Assembly: GCA_016928525.1 (NCBI GenBank)
Contig: JAFGKO010000383.1
Coordinates: 1-6,320, forward strand
Source of the DNA: Anaerolineales bacterium
Lineage (GTDB): Bacteria > Chloroflexota > Anaerolineae > Anaerolineales > Villigracilaceae
Reading direction: 5' to 3'
DNA length: 6,320 nt
The position numbers and the translations under genes were made by a program. Positions 1 to 5,827 of the stretch are shown here, in pieces. The notes below the pieces were generated by a model. It did no database searches, had not been told where the DNA came from, and worked only from the letters and a program-made list of their open reading frames with translations. Within the stretch, counting starts at the first letter, position 1. Every line of letters starts with the position of its first letter.

Positions 1-78
1 CCGCGCGGCTCAGTGGTGGCTGTTACTGAAACCAGCACCAGTGAGCGCCATACTCCCTGAAAAACCATGGAGGCTGGA

Positions 79-270
79 ATGGATAATTCCTTCCGCCGAC
101 AAGAGGCCGGCACGCAGCAACCAGGCGGCTTTTTAGCCAGCCTGCATATTTTTGCCAGCATCCTACTGCTGATGCGGCACTCTGTAGATTGGCTGGCTGG
201 TCTTATTCGGTTGACGGAAGAAGAGCAAGAGGCTGCAGGTGTTTATCTCGGCCATCTGGAAGACGAATAA
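79..270 (+). CDS. Small hypothetical protein with one hydrophobic segment (63 aa)
   Basis: I do not recognise the family. The protein starts MDNSFRRQEAG, has a Gly/Gln-rich N-terminus, a hydrophobic stretch at about residues 18-32 (FLASLHIFASILLLM), then an amphipathic WLAGLIRL segment and a very acidic C-terminus ending HLEDE. This suggests a membrane-associated peptide with one short helix. An in-frame ATG lies four codons upstream at 67, but ATG 79 is preferred: GGAGG sits at 69-73, five bases before it, while nothing resembling a ribosome binding site precedes 67. The in-frame stop at 58-60 rules out a longer form. It lies 34 nt upstream of the YtxH gene, so the two are probably co-transcribed. 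Its size and position recall the yqjD/yqjE-type clusters of small membrane proteins, but no sequence motif supports that assignment. Confidence 0.6.
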   Translation: MDNSFRRQEAGTQQPGGFLASLHIFASILLLMRHSVDWLAGLIRLTEEEQEAAGVYLGHLEDE

Positions 271-304
271 ATATTAGTCAAATAGTCATCAACAAGGAGA
301 AAAA

Positions 305-655
305 ATGATCAACGAGAATCAAGATTATAAGTACCACACCAATCCCCTGACCCTTTTGGTTGGCATGTTGGTCGGTGCTCTGGCTGGCGCTGTGACGATG
401 CTGTTACTGGCGCCGAAATCCGGGAAAGATACCAGAATGCAAATCCGGGAAAAAGGCATCGAACTGCGCGACCGGACGACCGAATTGGTGGAAGATACCC
501 TGGCGCAGGTACGTTCGAAAGCGAACGAAATCACGACCGGTGGACGCGAGAAGTTCGAAGAATTAAAACAGCACGGTCAGGAGCTGGCAGTCGAGCAATT
601 GGAGCACGTATCCGAAGCCGCACAAGCTGGAAAAAAGGCGCTCCAAAGCTCCTGA
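305..655 (+). CDS. YtxH domain-containing membrane-anchored coiled-coil protein
   Basis: This 116-aa protein has the YtxH architecture: a short polar N-terminus, one Gly/Ala-rich transmembrane helix at about residues 15-35 (LTLLVGMLVGALAGAVTMLL), then the family hallmark LLAPKSGKDTR at 34-44. From about 45 to 112 it is highly charged and helical with coiled-coil character (Lys/Glu/Gln rich). YtxH proteins are general-stress or envelope-associated proteins of unclear biochemical role; Bacillus ytxH is induced by general stress. The start is well supported by AAGGAGA at 294-300, five bases before the ATG. The protein is probably anchored in the cytoplasmic membrane with the coiled coil in the cytoplasm. 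Neighbouring genes also encode small membrane proteins. Family confidence is high; molecular function is unknown. Confidence 0.9.
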   Translation: MINENQDYKYHTNPLTLLVGMLVGALAGAVTMLLLAPKSGKDTRMQIREKGIELRDRTTELVEDTLAQVRSKANEITTGGREKFEELKQHGQELAVEQLEHVSEAAQAGKKALQSS

Positions 656-757
656 ATCTGAAAACGGCGGCATGTGGTGACGTCGCTAAAATCGAAAAAT
701 CATGGTCTGGTTCCGCATGGTAAGGCGATACGGCACTGAAAATATTACATCTCGACA

Positions 758-796
758 CTCTCTTCGACTGGTCATTTGACCACGGAGCCAGGAGAG
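758..796 (+). promoter_or_regulatory. Hairpin in the leader of the 56-aa membrane protein gene
   Basis: An outer stem of CTCTC (758-762) with GAGAG (792-796) encloses an inner perfect TGGTC/GACCA stem (769-773 with 778-782) and an ATTT loop. The structure ends about 40 nt before the ATG at 836 and about 25 nt before its ribosome binding site. No T-run follows, so it is not an obvious terminator of the YtxH gene. It is not clearly homologous to the three RTGGATG leader hairpins downstream, but it occupies a comparable position. Confidence 0.35.
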
Positions 797-835
797 ATTC
801 ATAAATCTATGCATGAAAAAAGGAGATAAAAAATC

Positions 836-1006
836 ATGAAACTCAGTGAACCCAAAGTTGTCACATTTTGGATTGCCGTGATTCTCGCGGTACTTGGGGT
901 ATTGGCTTTTCTAGGAACCATCCCCGGACTTTCCGGATCTGCTTTCTGGCTGGTGGTGGCCGGATTTATTGTGTTGGCCCTCGGAAACTTGATGAAAGGG
1001 GTGTAG
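836..1006 (+). CDS. Small two-helix membrane protein (56 aa)
   Basis: A short gene starting MKLSEPKVVTFWIAV and ending ALGNLMKGV. It has two hydrophobic segments, about residues 9-28 and 36-51, separated by a Gly/Pro/Ser turn (GTIPGLSGS). The N-terminus is charged and soluble-looking and the C-terminus is short and basic. A strong ribosome binding site (AAAAAAGGAGA, ending at 826) lies nine bases before the ATG. I recall close relatives as conserved hypothetical proteins starting MKLSEPK and ending ALGNLxKG, especially in Chloroflexota, but I cannot name a domain. The ORF is below the usual 60-residue cutoff and is easily missed. It lies about 180 nt after the YtxH gene, with a hairpin between, so it may have its own promoter. 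Function unknown; presumably a cytoplasmic membrane protein. Confidence 0.8.
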   Translation: MKLSEPKVVTFWIAVILAVLGVLAFLGTIPGLSGSAFWLVVAGFIVLALGNLMKGV

Positions 1007-1109
1007 CGCATTGGGAGGGCGGGCTGTTCTTTGATAGAAAGGTCGGTTCCGCTTGAAAACACCCCACACCTCGCTTTATTGAAAAGATGCCATCCAGGGT
1101 GACTATTGG
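1007..1109. other. Gene-free spacer before the MITE-like element
   Basis: Between the stop codon of the 56-aa gene and the left end of the palindromic element I see no ORF with a ribosome binding site, no clear intrinsic terminator and no convincing sigma-70 promoter. A promoter for the downstream membrane operon could lie here or inside the element, but nothing in the bases decides it. Confidence 0.5.
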
Positions 1110-1302
1110 TAATTTCAGTAAATCACGGATTCAAGTTGTTATTGCGAGGAGCGTTCGCTGCGATGAAGCAATCCCCGCTTCGATGGCGAAAATTACTCAA
1201 TGAAATCGTACATAGAACAGAAGATTGCCACGTCGGCCTGCGGCCTCCTCGCACATTGTCCCCGAAGGGAAATGACATTCAATTCGTGATTTACTGAATT
1301 TA
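1110..1302. mobile_element. MITE-like palindromic element (~190 bp, non-autonomous)
   Basis: This element fills most of the 304-base gene-free stretch 1007-1310. Its ends are inverted repeats: TTCAGTAAATCACG at 1114-1127 recurs in reverse complement at 1285-1298, and similarity continues inward (TGTTATT at 1137-1143 against reverse-complemented TGTCATT at 1271-1277). A second inner inverted repeat follows: 1141-1173 (ATTGCGAGGAGCG...GCAATC) pairs with 1223-1254 (GATTGCC...CTCCTCGCACAT). The outermost bases are TA on both sides (1110-1111 and 1301-1302), which would fit a TA target duplication. The GCGAGGAGCG...GAAGCAATC core resembles a palindromic repeat I remember as dispersed in several environmental bacterial genomes. 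It contains no transposase ORF. The right arm carries about 17 extra bases (around 1255-1270) that form a small hairpin. Confidence 0.75.
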
Positions 1303-1310
1303 GGGAAAGC

Positions 1311-2585
1311 ATGACGCTTCATCCATCTACGCAACCGTATGATTGGACATTCCGGCGGGTCGTGGGGGCGACTCTGGTGCTCATTTCCGTCATACTTAGC
1401 TTCTGGATTTTCTATCGTTTTAACCAAGTCGTTTTCATTTTATTCATCGCCATCGTGATAGGCACGGTGATCAGGCCGGTCGTAACCTGGTTGCATCGGC
1501 GAGGACTCCCCCGGATAGCGGGGGTCATTCTCGTCTATTTTCTGCTACTCACCATCATCATCGGCTTCGCCTTGTTGTTGTTTCCGTTGATTGTCGAGCA
1601 AGGTACAACGATTGCTGCCGCAGTGCCGGGTTATTACCAAAGCCTGCGCGAGTGGATGGTCGATTCTCCCAATCAATTGATTGTGCGCTTAAGTGAATTC
1701 CTCCCGGAGACACTACCAGGCCTGGAGCCGATACAGCAAACGGGACAGCAGATGCTGGCTTCTGCCGGGCAAGCGATGGGTTATGTGGCATCGGCGGCTA
1801 AGGTCATCTTTATCGCCATCGTTATTTTGGTACTGGCTTTTTACTGGACGCTTGATGGGCCGCGAACCCTCCAGTCATTCTTGCTGCTGGTTCCACACGA
1901 CCAGCGCGAGAGCATCAGCGAACTTATTTCGGCCATGGAAACCAAGGTTGGTTTCTACATAGCCGGACAAGGTATTCTTTGCCTGGTCATCGGCATCATG
2001 GCACTGCTTGCCTATCTGCTCATCGGCTTGCCCAATGCCCTGGTGCTGGCGCTCATGGCAGGCGTGCTGGAAGCTGTACCGATGATTGGGCCGCTGCTTG
2101 GCGCCATTCCTGCAGCGTTGGTTGCGCTGTCCATTGCGCCAGACAAGCTGGTTTGGGTCATCGTTGCGACAGTCGTTATTCAGCAGTTGGAAAACAGCCT
2201 GCTGGTGCCACGTGTCATGAGTAAAGCGATGGGGGTCAATCCATTCGTTACACTACTGGCGCTTTTTGCCTTTAGCTCCTTGTTCGGCATTGCCGGAGCG
2301 CTCATGGCGATCCCCATGGCGGCCATTATTCAGCTCGTGCTCAATCGCTTCGTCTTTCAGCCAGCAGCGATGGAGCCGGAGGTTTCTGCCGGACGCGATT
2401 ATGCCAGCCGGCTGCGTTATGAAGCACAGGATCTGGCCCAGGACCTGCGCAAGCAGGCGCGGCTCAAGAAAGGGGGCTCGGATCTAAGGATCAAGCAGAT
2501 TGATCAAGTGATGGATGAGATTGAGACGATAACAACCGACCTTGATGCTCTATTGGCCCGGGCCAGTACTTTGGATGCACTATGA
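1311..2585 (+). CDS. AI-2E family transporter (PerM/YdiK-type permease)
   Basis: This 424-aa polytopic membrane protein has the layout of the AI-2E/PerM family (PF01594). Helices lie at about residues 18-37, 39-56 and 68-92, then a long external loop (about 95-155) and a helix around 158-180. Next comes a conserved soluble stretch and a C-terminal bundle from about 217 to 348. Family motifs are EAVPMIGPLLGAIPA (254-268) and QQLENSLLVPRVM (291-303), followed by NPFVTLLAL and LFGIAGALMAIPMAAI (324-339). A charged, predicted coiled C-terminus (about 365-420) follows. Family members have been proposed as AI-2 exporters, Na+/H+ antiporters or general permeases; substrate cannot be inferred here. 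The ribosome binding site is weak (AGGGA, 1302-1306) and overlaps the edge of the palindromic element. The gene overlaps the next by ATGA, implying translational coupling. Confidence 0.92.
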   Translation: MTLHPSTQPYDWTFRRVVGATLVLISVILSFWIFYRFNQVVFILFIAIVIGTVIRPVVTWLHRRGLPRIAGVILVYFLLLTIIIGFALLLFPLIVEQGTTIAAAVPGYYQSLREWMVDSPNQLIVRLSEFLPETLPGLEPIQQTGQQMLASAGQAMGYVASAAKVIFIAIVILVLAFYWTLDGPRTLQSFLLLVPHDQRESISELISAMETKVGFYIAGQGILCLVIGIMALLAYLLIGLPNALVLALMAGVLEAVPMIGPLLGAIPAALVALSIAPDKLVWVIVATVVIQQLENSLLVPRVMSKAMGVNPFVTLLALFAFSSLFGIAGALMAIPMAAIIQLVLNRFVFQPAAMEPEVSAGRDYASRLRYEAQDLAQDLRKQARLKKGGSDLRIKQIDQVMDEIETITTDLDALLARASTLDAL

Positions 2586-3802
2586 CGAAGCAACTGGTAG
2601 TGTTTGGCACAGCGGTAATGACCACTTTGCTGGCGCTGGTGGTGCTGTGGCAGTTCCGCATTGTGGTCATATACGTTCTGGTCTCGCTTGCGCTTGCGGC
2701 AACAGTCCGTCCATTAGTCAAGGACTGGCCCAAGCGCGGCTTCGTGGTGCGCGCGGCCTGGATTCTACTGTGTCTGGTTGTCTTGGGCAGTTTCGGATTC
2801 TTACTCTTCCTGTCCGGTGAGACCGCGATCCATGAGATTCAACAGTTGGCCCGTACTGTGTCGGTGCAGGATGAATGGAGGCTGCCAATATGGTTGCAGG
2901 GCAGCGCGTTCCAACAGGCACTGGTTGCGCGGCTGCCGTCACCGAGCAAGCTTTTCGAAGCAGTTACCGGCGACCAAGGGCAGCTCGTGCTGCCGGCCAT
3001 ACTCGGCCTCACGCAGGGCATTGGCGGCGTCGTGAGTGGCGCACTTGTCATTCTGCTCTTGAGCATCTATTGGAGCATCAATCAAATTCATTTTGAACGA
3101 CTCTGGCTCTCGCTGCTTCCATCTGAACTGCGCAAACAGGCGCGAGGCATTTGGCGGACAGTCGAGCCTGACATCGGCGCTTACATACGCGGCGAGGTAA
3201 TCCAAAGTCTCCTGACTGGGCTGCTATTAGGAGTTGGTTACTGGCTGCTCGGGTCCCCATACCCAGTATTCTTGGCGCTGGCTGGTGCTCTGGCATGCCT
3301 GATACCCGTGATTGGGGCAGCCTTGGCCGTTATTATGCCGCTAACAATAGGACTACTGACCAGTGTACAGCTTAGCCTGTTTACGACACTCTTTACACTC
3401 ATCGTCTTGATTGCCCTGGGAGTATGGGTCAAACCGCGCCTTTTCAAACGCAAGAGGGATAATCCTATTTTGACCCTGATCATACTCCTGGCCATGGCGG
3501 ACGCTTTTGGTTTGCTCGGTATCATTGTAGCGCCGCCCCTTTCCGCTGTATGTCAAATCCTATGGAATCTTCTAGTCAGTAATCGCCTCACTTCAGGGGC
3601 TGCAACTCAGGTTTCAGATCTCAAAGAACGGCAGGCACGCCTTAGGATTGCCATACATGCGATGGAAGAACCACCTCCGCCATTGGTGATCAGCAGCATG
3701 GAGCGGCTTGCCCATCTGATTGAGAAAGCTGAACCAATTCTACAAACCGATCAACCGACCGCCGACCTGCCAGGTAAATCTCCGATATTCACAAACCCCT
3801 GA
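2582..3802 (+). CDS. Divergent AI-2E family permease paralogue
   Basis: A 406-aa polytopic membrane protein with the same topology as its upstream neighbour: two N-terminal helices (about 6-24 and 26-42), a helix at about 57-78, a large loop, a helix at about 148-165, and a C-terminal bundle at about 205-332. The counterpart of the PxIGPLLGAIP motif is IPVIGAALAVIMP (241-253). The glutamine/glutamate motif before the second conserved block is lost: the region reads ALGVWVKPRLF (278-288), then NPILTLIILLAMADAFGLLGIIVAPPL (294-320). It is therefore a diverged family member, perhaps with altered transport or a heteromeric partner role. The C-terminal tail (about 340-406) is soluble and proline-rich (EPPPPLVIS). 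The ATG overlaps the previous stop as ATGA, and no strong ribosome binding site is present, so translation probably depends on coupling. Confidence 0.85.
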   Translation: MTKQLVVFGTAVMTTLLALVVLWQFRIVVIYVLVSLALAATVRPLVKDWPKRGFVVRAAWILLCLVVLGSFGFLLFLSGETAIHEIQQLARTVSVQDEWRLPIWLQGSAFQQALVARLPSPSKLFEAVTGDQGQLVLPAILGLTQGIGGVVSGALVILLLSIYWSINQIHFERLWLSLLPSELRKQARGIWRTVEPDIGAYIRGEVIQSLLTGLLLGVGYWLLGSPYPVFLALAGALACLIPVIGAALAVIMPLTIGLLTSVQLSLFTTLFTLIVLIALGVWVKPRLFKRKRDNPILTLIILLAMADAFGLLGIIVAPPLSAVCQILWNLLVSNRLTSGAATQVSDLKERQARLRIAIHAMEEPPPPLVISSMERLAHLIEKAEPILQTDQPTADLPGKSPIFTNP

Positions 3803-3828
3803 ATTAACAGAGAACGACCGCATCTGGA

Positions 3829-4734
3829 ATGTTTAAATATATTGCACAGCTTAGGCGACAGGGTATCCGCAGCGCAAACAAGATTAATGAGCGTACACGC
3901 GGCTGGTTAGGGATATTGGCGAACGCGGCAAAGAAAGCCCTAAAACCCGACACATCGATTACAGCTGCGGCGATTGCCTACTTTGCCCTCTTTTCCCTCT
4001 TTCCCATCATCCTCTTGAGCATTTCCATTGCCAGTTTCAACCTTGGCCCGTCGCTGGACCAGCAACTCATCATTCAAAAGCTGGAGTTCATTGCGCCGGC
4101 CCTGGGCCAGTTATTGGGCCAAAATATTGACGAAATCATCCGGGCGCGCGGACCAGTTACCAGCGGCGCTTTGGTTGGTCTGATCTGGTCTGCCTCTACA
4201 GTTTTTTACACGTTTACTCACACCTTGAATGAAATTTGGGGTGTTAAACAACGCCGCGCTGTCTGGAAGCGACGTGGCCTGGCCATACTATTTATCCTGA
4301 CCTTCGTTGGCCCAACTCTCTTCCTGGCTTCGTTTGTTGGCAGTATGGTTGCCCACCTCCGCACCTTGTTACCCGCCCCAATCATTTCGATGGGGGGCGG
4401 TGTCAGTTTGATACTGGCTACCATACTCGATGTCGCCTTATTCATGGTACTCTACATCATGCTCCCGCATGGTGCTTCTACCTGGCGCGAGGTTTTACCC
4501 GGTGCTATGGGGGCCGGTTTGCTCTGGGAACTTGCCAAGAAAGCCTTCTTATCTTTTGTCTCCACCTACCTCTCCGTCTCGAACCTGGTCTATGGTTCAG
4601 TAGCAGCCATTATCGCCTTTCTGATCTGGGCCTATCTGAGCAGCCTCATCTTTCTCTTTGGCGCTTACATAAGTGTTTCTTATTTCCAGCTCAAACAGCA
4701 GCAAAAAGAAACAGTTCAGGAGTTACGAAGTTGA
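3829..4734 (+). CDS. YihY/BrkB family inner membrane protein
   Basis: This 301-aa protein matches the YihY/virulence factor BrkB family (once mislabelled ribonuclease BN). It has a basic, soluble N-terminus of about 45 residues, then the family's first-helix signature AAAIAYFALFSLFPIIL (46-62). LNEIWGV at 133-139 follows, then helices at about 150-175 and 190-212. The C-terminal block includes LPHGASTWREVLPGA (212-226), YLSVSNLVYGSVAAI (247-261) and LIWAYLSSLIFLFGAYI (265-281). Six transmembrane helices are expected. Cellular role is not settled in the family; roles in serum resistance and envelope or osmotic functions have been suggested. It follows the second permease by 26 nt, and a strong terminator begins 11 nt after its stop, so it is the last gene of the operon. 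The ribosome binding site is weak. An in-frame TAA at 3805-3807 rules out a longer start. Confidence 0.93.
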   Translation: MFKYIAQLRRQGIRSANKINERTRGWLGILANAAKKALKPDTSITAAAIAYFALFSLFPIILLSISIASFNLGPSLDQQLIIQKLEFIAPALGQLLGQNIDEIIRARGPVTSGALVGLIWSASTVFYTFTHTLNEIWGVKQRRAVWKRRGLAILFILTFVGPTLFLASFVGSMVAHLRTLLPAPIISMGGGVSLILATILDVALFMVLYIMLPHGASTWREVLPGAMGAGLLWELAKKAFLSFVSTYLSVSNLVYGSVAAIIAFLIWAYLSSLIFLFGAYISVSYFQLKQQQKETVQELRS

Positions 4735-4745
4735 TCGAGTGAAAC

Positions 4746-4790
4746 CCGAAAATAAGGGGCGCGGGCCACGCCCGCGCCCCTTATTTTCGG
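4746..4790. terminator. Strong, probably bidirectional intrinsic terminator
   Basis: A perfect 21-bp inverted repeat (4746-4766 with 4770-4790) with a 3-nt CAC loop starts 11 nt after the YihY/BrkB stop. The apical part is entirely G/C, and the lower part is AAAATAAG on the left and CTTATTTT on the right, so each strand ends in a T-rich tract. This would stop transcription from the membrane operon and also anything entering from the right. It separates the large-permease operon from the small-protein cluster downstream. Confidence 0.92.
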
Positions 4791-4880
4791 TATCTTTTCG
4801 CGAACTGCGCAAGTTCCATAACAGTCAAAAAATATCAGTAAAATTCTATCGGATGGAAGTGGCGGCGTGTCAGGGCCTCC

Positions 4881-4982
4881 CCCAAGTGGCGGAGACGAAC
4901 ACCCCCCGGCTGATGGATGCAGCCGAGGATGATTAATTGTAAGATGAATAATAGAGCCAATCGCTCAAAAGGAGAAAAAAAC
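4881..4982 (+). promoter_or_regulatory. Recurrent leader element, copy 1 (RTGGATG hairpin)
   Basis: First of three related leaders. It begins CCCAAGTGGCGGAGACGAA, followed by a C-run and a perfect 5-bp stem GGCTG/CAGCC (4908-4912 with 4920-4924) that closes the 7-nt loop ATGGATG. The lower stem is degenerate here. From the hairpin to the ATG at 4983 the sequence stays alignable with copy 3, including AATAATAGAG, CGCTCA and AAAAGGAGAAA. It is probably part of the mRNA leader of the YgaP-like gene. The end is placed at the base before the start codon. Confidence 0.65.
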
Positions 4983-5213
4983 ATGAACCCGTTTATATCT
5001 TTCATGGCTTCGAGGAATGGTCGTATTGTGCGCATCGTGGTAGGCCTCGCTTTGGTTGTTTGGGGCTTTTTTGGAATCGACAACGTAACGACCGGCACGA
5101 TCGTATTGATCGTTGGACTGGTGCCTCTTGCCGCTGGCATATTTGACTTCTGCGTGTTCGCACCGCTCTTCGGTGCTCCACTGAGCGGTCCCAAGATCCG
5201 CGCAGGCAAATAA
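4983..5213 (+). CDS. YgaP-like (DUF2892-type) small membrane protein
   Basis: A 76-aa protein beginning MNPFISFMASRNGRIVRIVVG. Two transmembrane helices (about 15-31 and 37-56) are joined by a short GIDNVTTGT turn. The pattern GRIVRIVVGLALVVWGFFG, then IVLIVGLVPLAAGIFDFC and APLFG, matches the YgaP transmembrane/DUF2892 family (RIxRxxxGLxL..., LxGLxPLxxGxxxxCPLY). The single Cys at residue 57 corresponds to the family's cysteine, though the usual Pro after it is Val. The frame is open further upstream to an ATG at 4917, but that ATG falls inside the leader hairpin with no ribosome binding site. ATG 4983 has AAAAGGAG (4967-4974) eight bases before it and fits the family N-terminus. It is preceded by leader copy 1. 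Function is unknown; it is often near stress-type genes. Confidence 0.85.
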   Translation: MNPFISFMASRNGRIVRIVVGLALVVWGFFGIDNVTTGTIVLIVGLVPLAAGIFDFCVFAPLFGAPLSGPKIRAGK

Positions 5214-5248
5214 CCTGATCGTTGATGATCTAAATACTGTTCGGTCAA

Positions 5249-5310
5249 CCAAGCGAATGAGACGAATACTCCCCGGTCGATGGATGTAGCCGGGGAATGT
5301 TCGTTATTGG
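5249..5310 (+). promoter_or_regulatory. Recurrent leader element, copy 2 (RTGGATG hairpin)
   Basis: Second copy, upstream of the eRF1-like gene. The lower stem pairs 5262-5274 (ACGAATACTCCCC) with 5292-5304 (GGGGAATGTTCGT): 12 of 13 positions pair, including one G-U, with a single C-A mismatch. The upper stem GGTCG/TAGCC (5275-5279 with 5287-5291) is weaker, with one mismatch and two G-U pairs, and closes the same 7-nt loop ATGGATG (5280-5286). It lies 57 nt from the ATG at 5368, further than the other copies, with an unrelated intervening sequence. Confidence 0.65.
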
Positions 5311-5367
5311 AAGAAAAAACAACCATGCCCCGCTGAAATCAGAAGCACGGTCAAAAGGAGAATTTTA

Positions 5368-5772
5368 ATGGATAAAAAAGTTGGTTTGTGGCTTGACCAC
5401 AACAAGGCTGTTATCGTAAGTATCACAAACAATGGCGAGGAAAGAAGAATAATCACTTCAGACATGGAACATTATATCCGCTATTCCAGTAATGCACCTG
5501 GAGATGGCTCAGCAGAGGATATTCGTGACCGTCGCTTCTGGAATCATCTCGGCGAATATTACGATAAAGTGATCGCGCGCATTGGCGATGCGATGTCGAT
5601 TCTAATTTTTGGGCCGGGAGAAGCCAAATACGAACTCGAAAAACGCCTCGAGAGCGAAGGAATGTTGGACAGAGTTGTCAGCGTAGACGATGCCAACAGT
5701 TTAACAGACCGTCAGATTGCCTTAAGAGTTCGAGAGCGTTTTCCTGCCCGAGCTTACTTCGACATTTTCTGA
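5368..5772 (+). CDS. Single-domain eRF1-like protein (bacterial 'translational machinery'/host-attachment-type)
   Basis: A soluble 134-aa protein without signal peptide or membrane helix. The N-terminal strand pair GLWLDHNKAVIVSI (6-19) is followed by a charged stretch with a His/Tyr motif (MEHYIRYSS, 33-41) and a helix FWNHLGEYYDKVIARI (57-72). Then come a strand and turn SILIFGPGEAKYELEKRLE (77-95) and a C-terminal DANSLTDRQIALRVRERF (108-125). The xWxDHxxAxI start, the ILIFGPGEAK motif and the LTDxQI ending fit the bacterial stand-alone relatives of eRF1/Pelota domains. A role in ribosome-associated stress or rescue has been proposed for such proteins by homology and is unproven. No GGQ motif is present, so peptidyl-tRNA hydrolysis is not expected. 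AAGGAG (5355-5360) lies seven bases before the ATG. Family call is from memory of the pattern. Confidence 0.72.
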   Translation: MDKKVGLWLDHNKAVIVSITNNGEERRIITSDMEHYIRYSSNAPGDGSAEDIRDRRFWNHLGEYYDKVIARIGDAMSILIFGPGEAKYELEKRLESEGMLDRVVSVDDANSLTDRQIALRVRERFPARAYFDIF

Positions 5773-5787
5773 GAAATATGTCTACCA

Positions 5788-5827
5788 CTCCGCTTCGCTT
5801 TGGGTTTATATCCCCCAAATGGCGGAG
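5788..5827 (+). promoter_or_regulatory. Additional two-part hairpin directly before leader copy 3
   Basis: CTCCGC (5788-5793) pairs with GCGGAG (5822-5827), and inside it TTTGGG (5799-5804) pairs with CCCAAA (5814-5819) around a 9-nt loop. The 3' arm overlaps the conserved CCCAARTGGCGGAG start of the leader element, and the next hairpin begins at the following base. The two stems therefore stack as a tandem structure. It sits 15 nt after the eRF1-like stop but lacks a T-run, so a terminator role is unlikely. Confidence 0.45.

Noticed and set aside
67..78. Longer 67-aa version of the first gene starting at 67
   Set aside because: No ribosome binding site precedes 67, whereas GGAGG is well placed for the ATG at 79.
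1..136. End of an upstream gene at the left edge
   Set aside because: Two frames are open from the edge (one ending at 58-60, one at 134-136), and neither translation is recognisable, so no call can be made.
799..1062. Open frames opposite and out of frame with the 56-aa gene (minus 799-1062, plus 868-1056)
   Set aside because: Neither has a ribosome binding site or membrane/domain pattern, while the 836-1006 frame has both a strong site and two clean helices.
1106..1297. 63-codon plus-strand open frame in the gene-free stretch
   Set aside because: It lies almost wholly inside the palindromic element, lacks a ribosome binding site, and its translation reflects the inverted repeats.
4913..4936. 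Possible leader peptide opening at the hairpin loop (MDAAEDD and stop); similar readings MDVAGEC... at copy 2 and VDAAGEWLL at copy 3
   Set aside because: The similar start of the three readings follows from the conserved loop and stem. None has a ribosome binding site, lengths differ, and copy 3 would need GTG. It is worth remembering if ribosome profiling shows initiation there.
4917..4982. 98-aa version of the YgaP-like protein starting at 4917
   Set aside because: That ATG sits in the leader hairpin loop with no ribosome binding site, and the extra residues are polar and unlike the family. The ATG at 4983 has a strong site.
5221..5240. Short GATC...GATC palindrome after the YgaP-like gene as a terminator
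   Set aside because: The stem is only four base pairs with no T-run.
4835..5326. 163-codon open frame on the minus strand opposite the YgaP-like gene
   Set aside because: It runs antisense through the YgaP-like gene and two leader copies. Its repeated HSPAT/RGV-type words are just the reverse complement of the leader hairpins, no ribosome binding site is evident, and the plus-strand product has clear family features.
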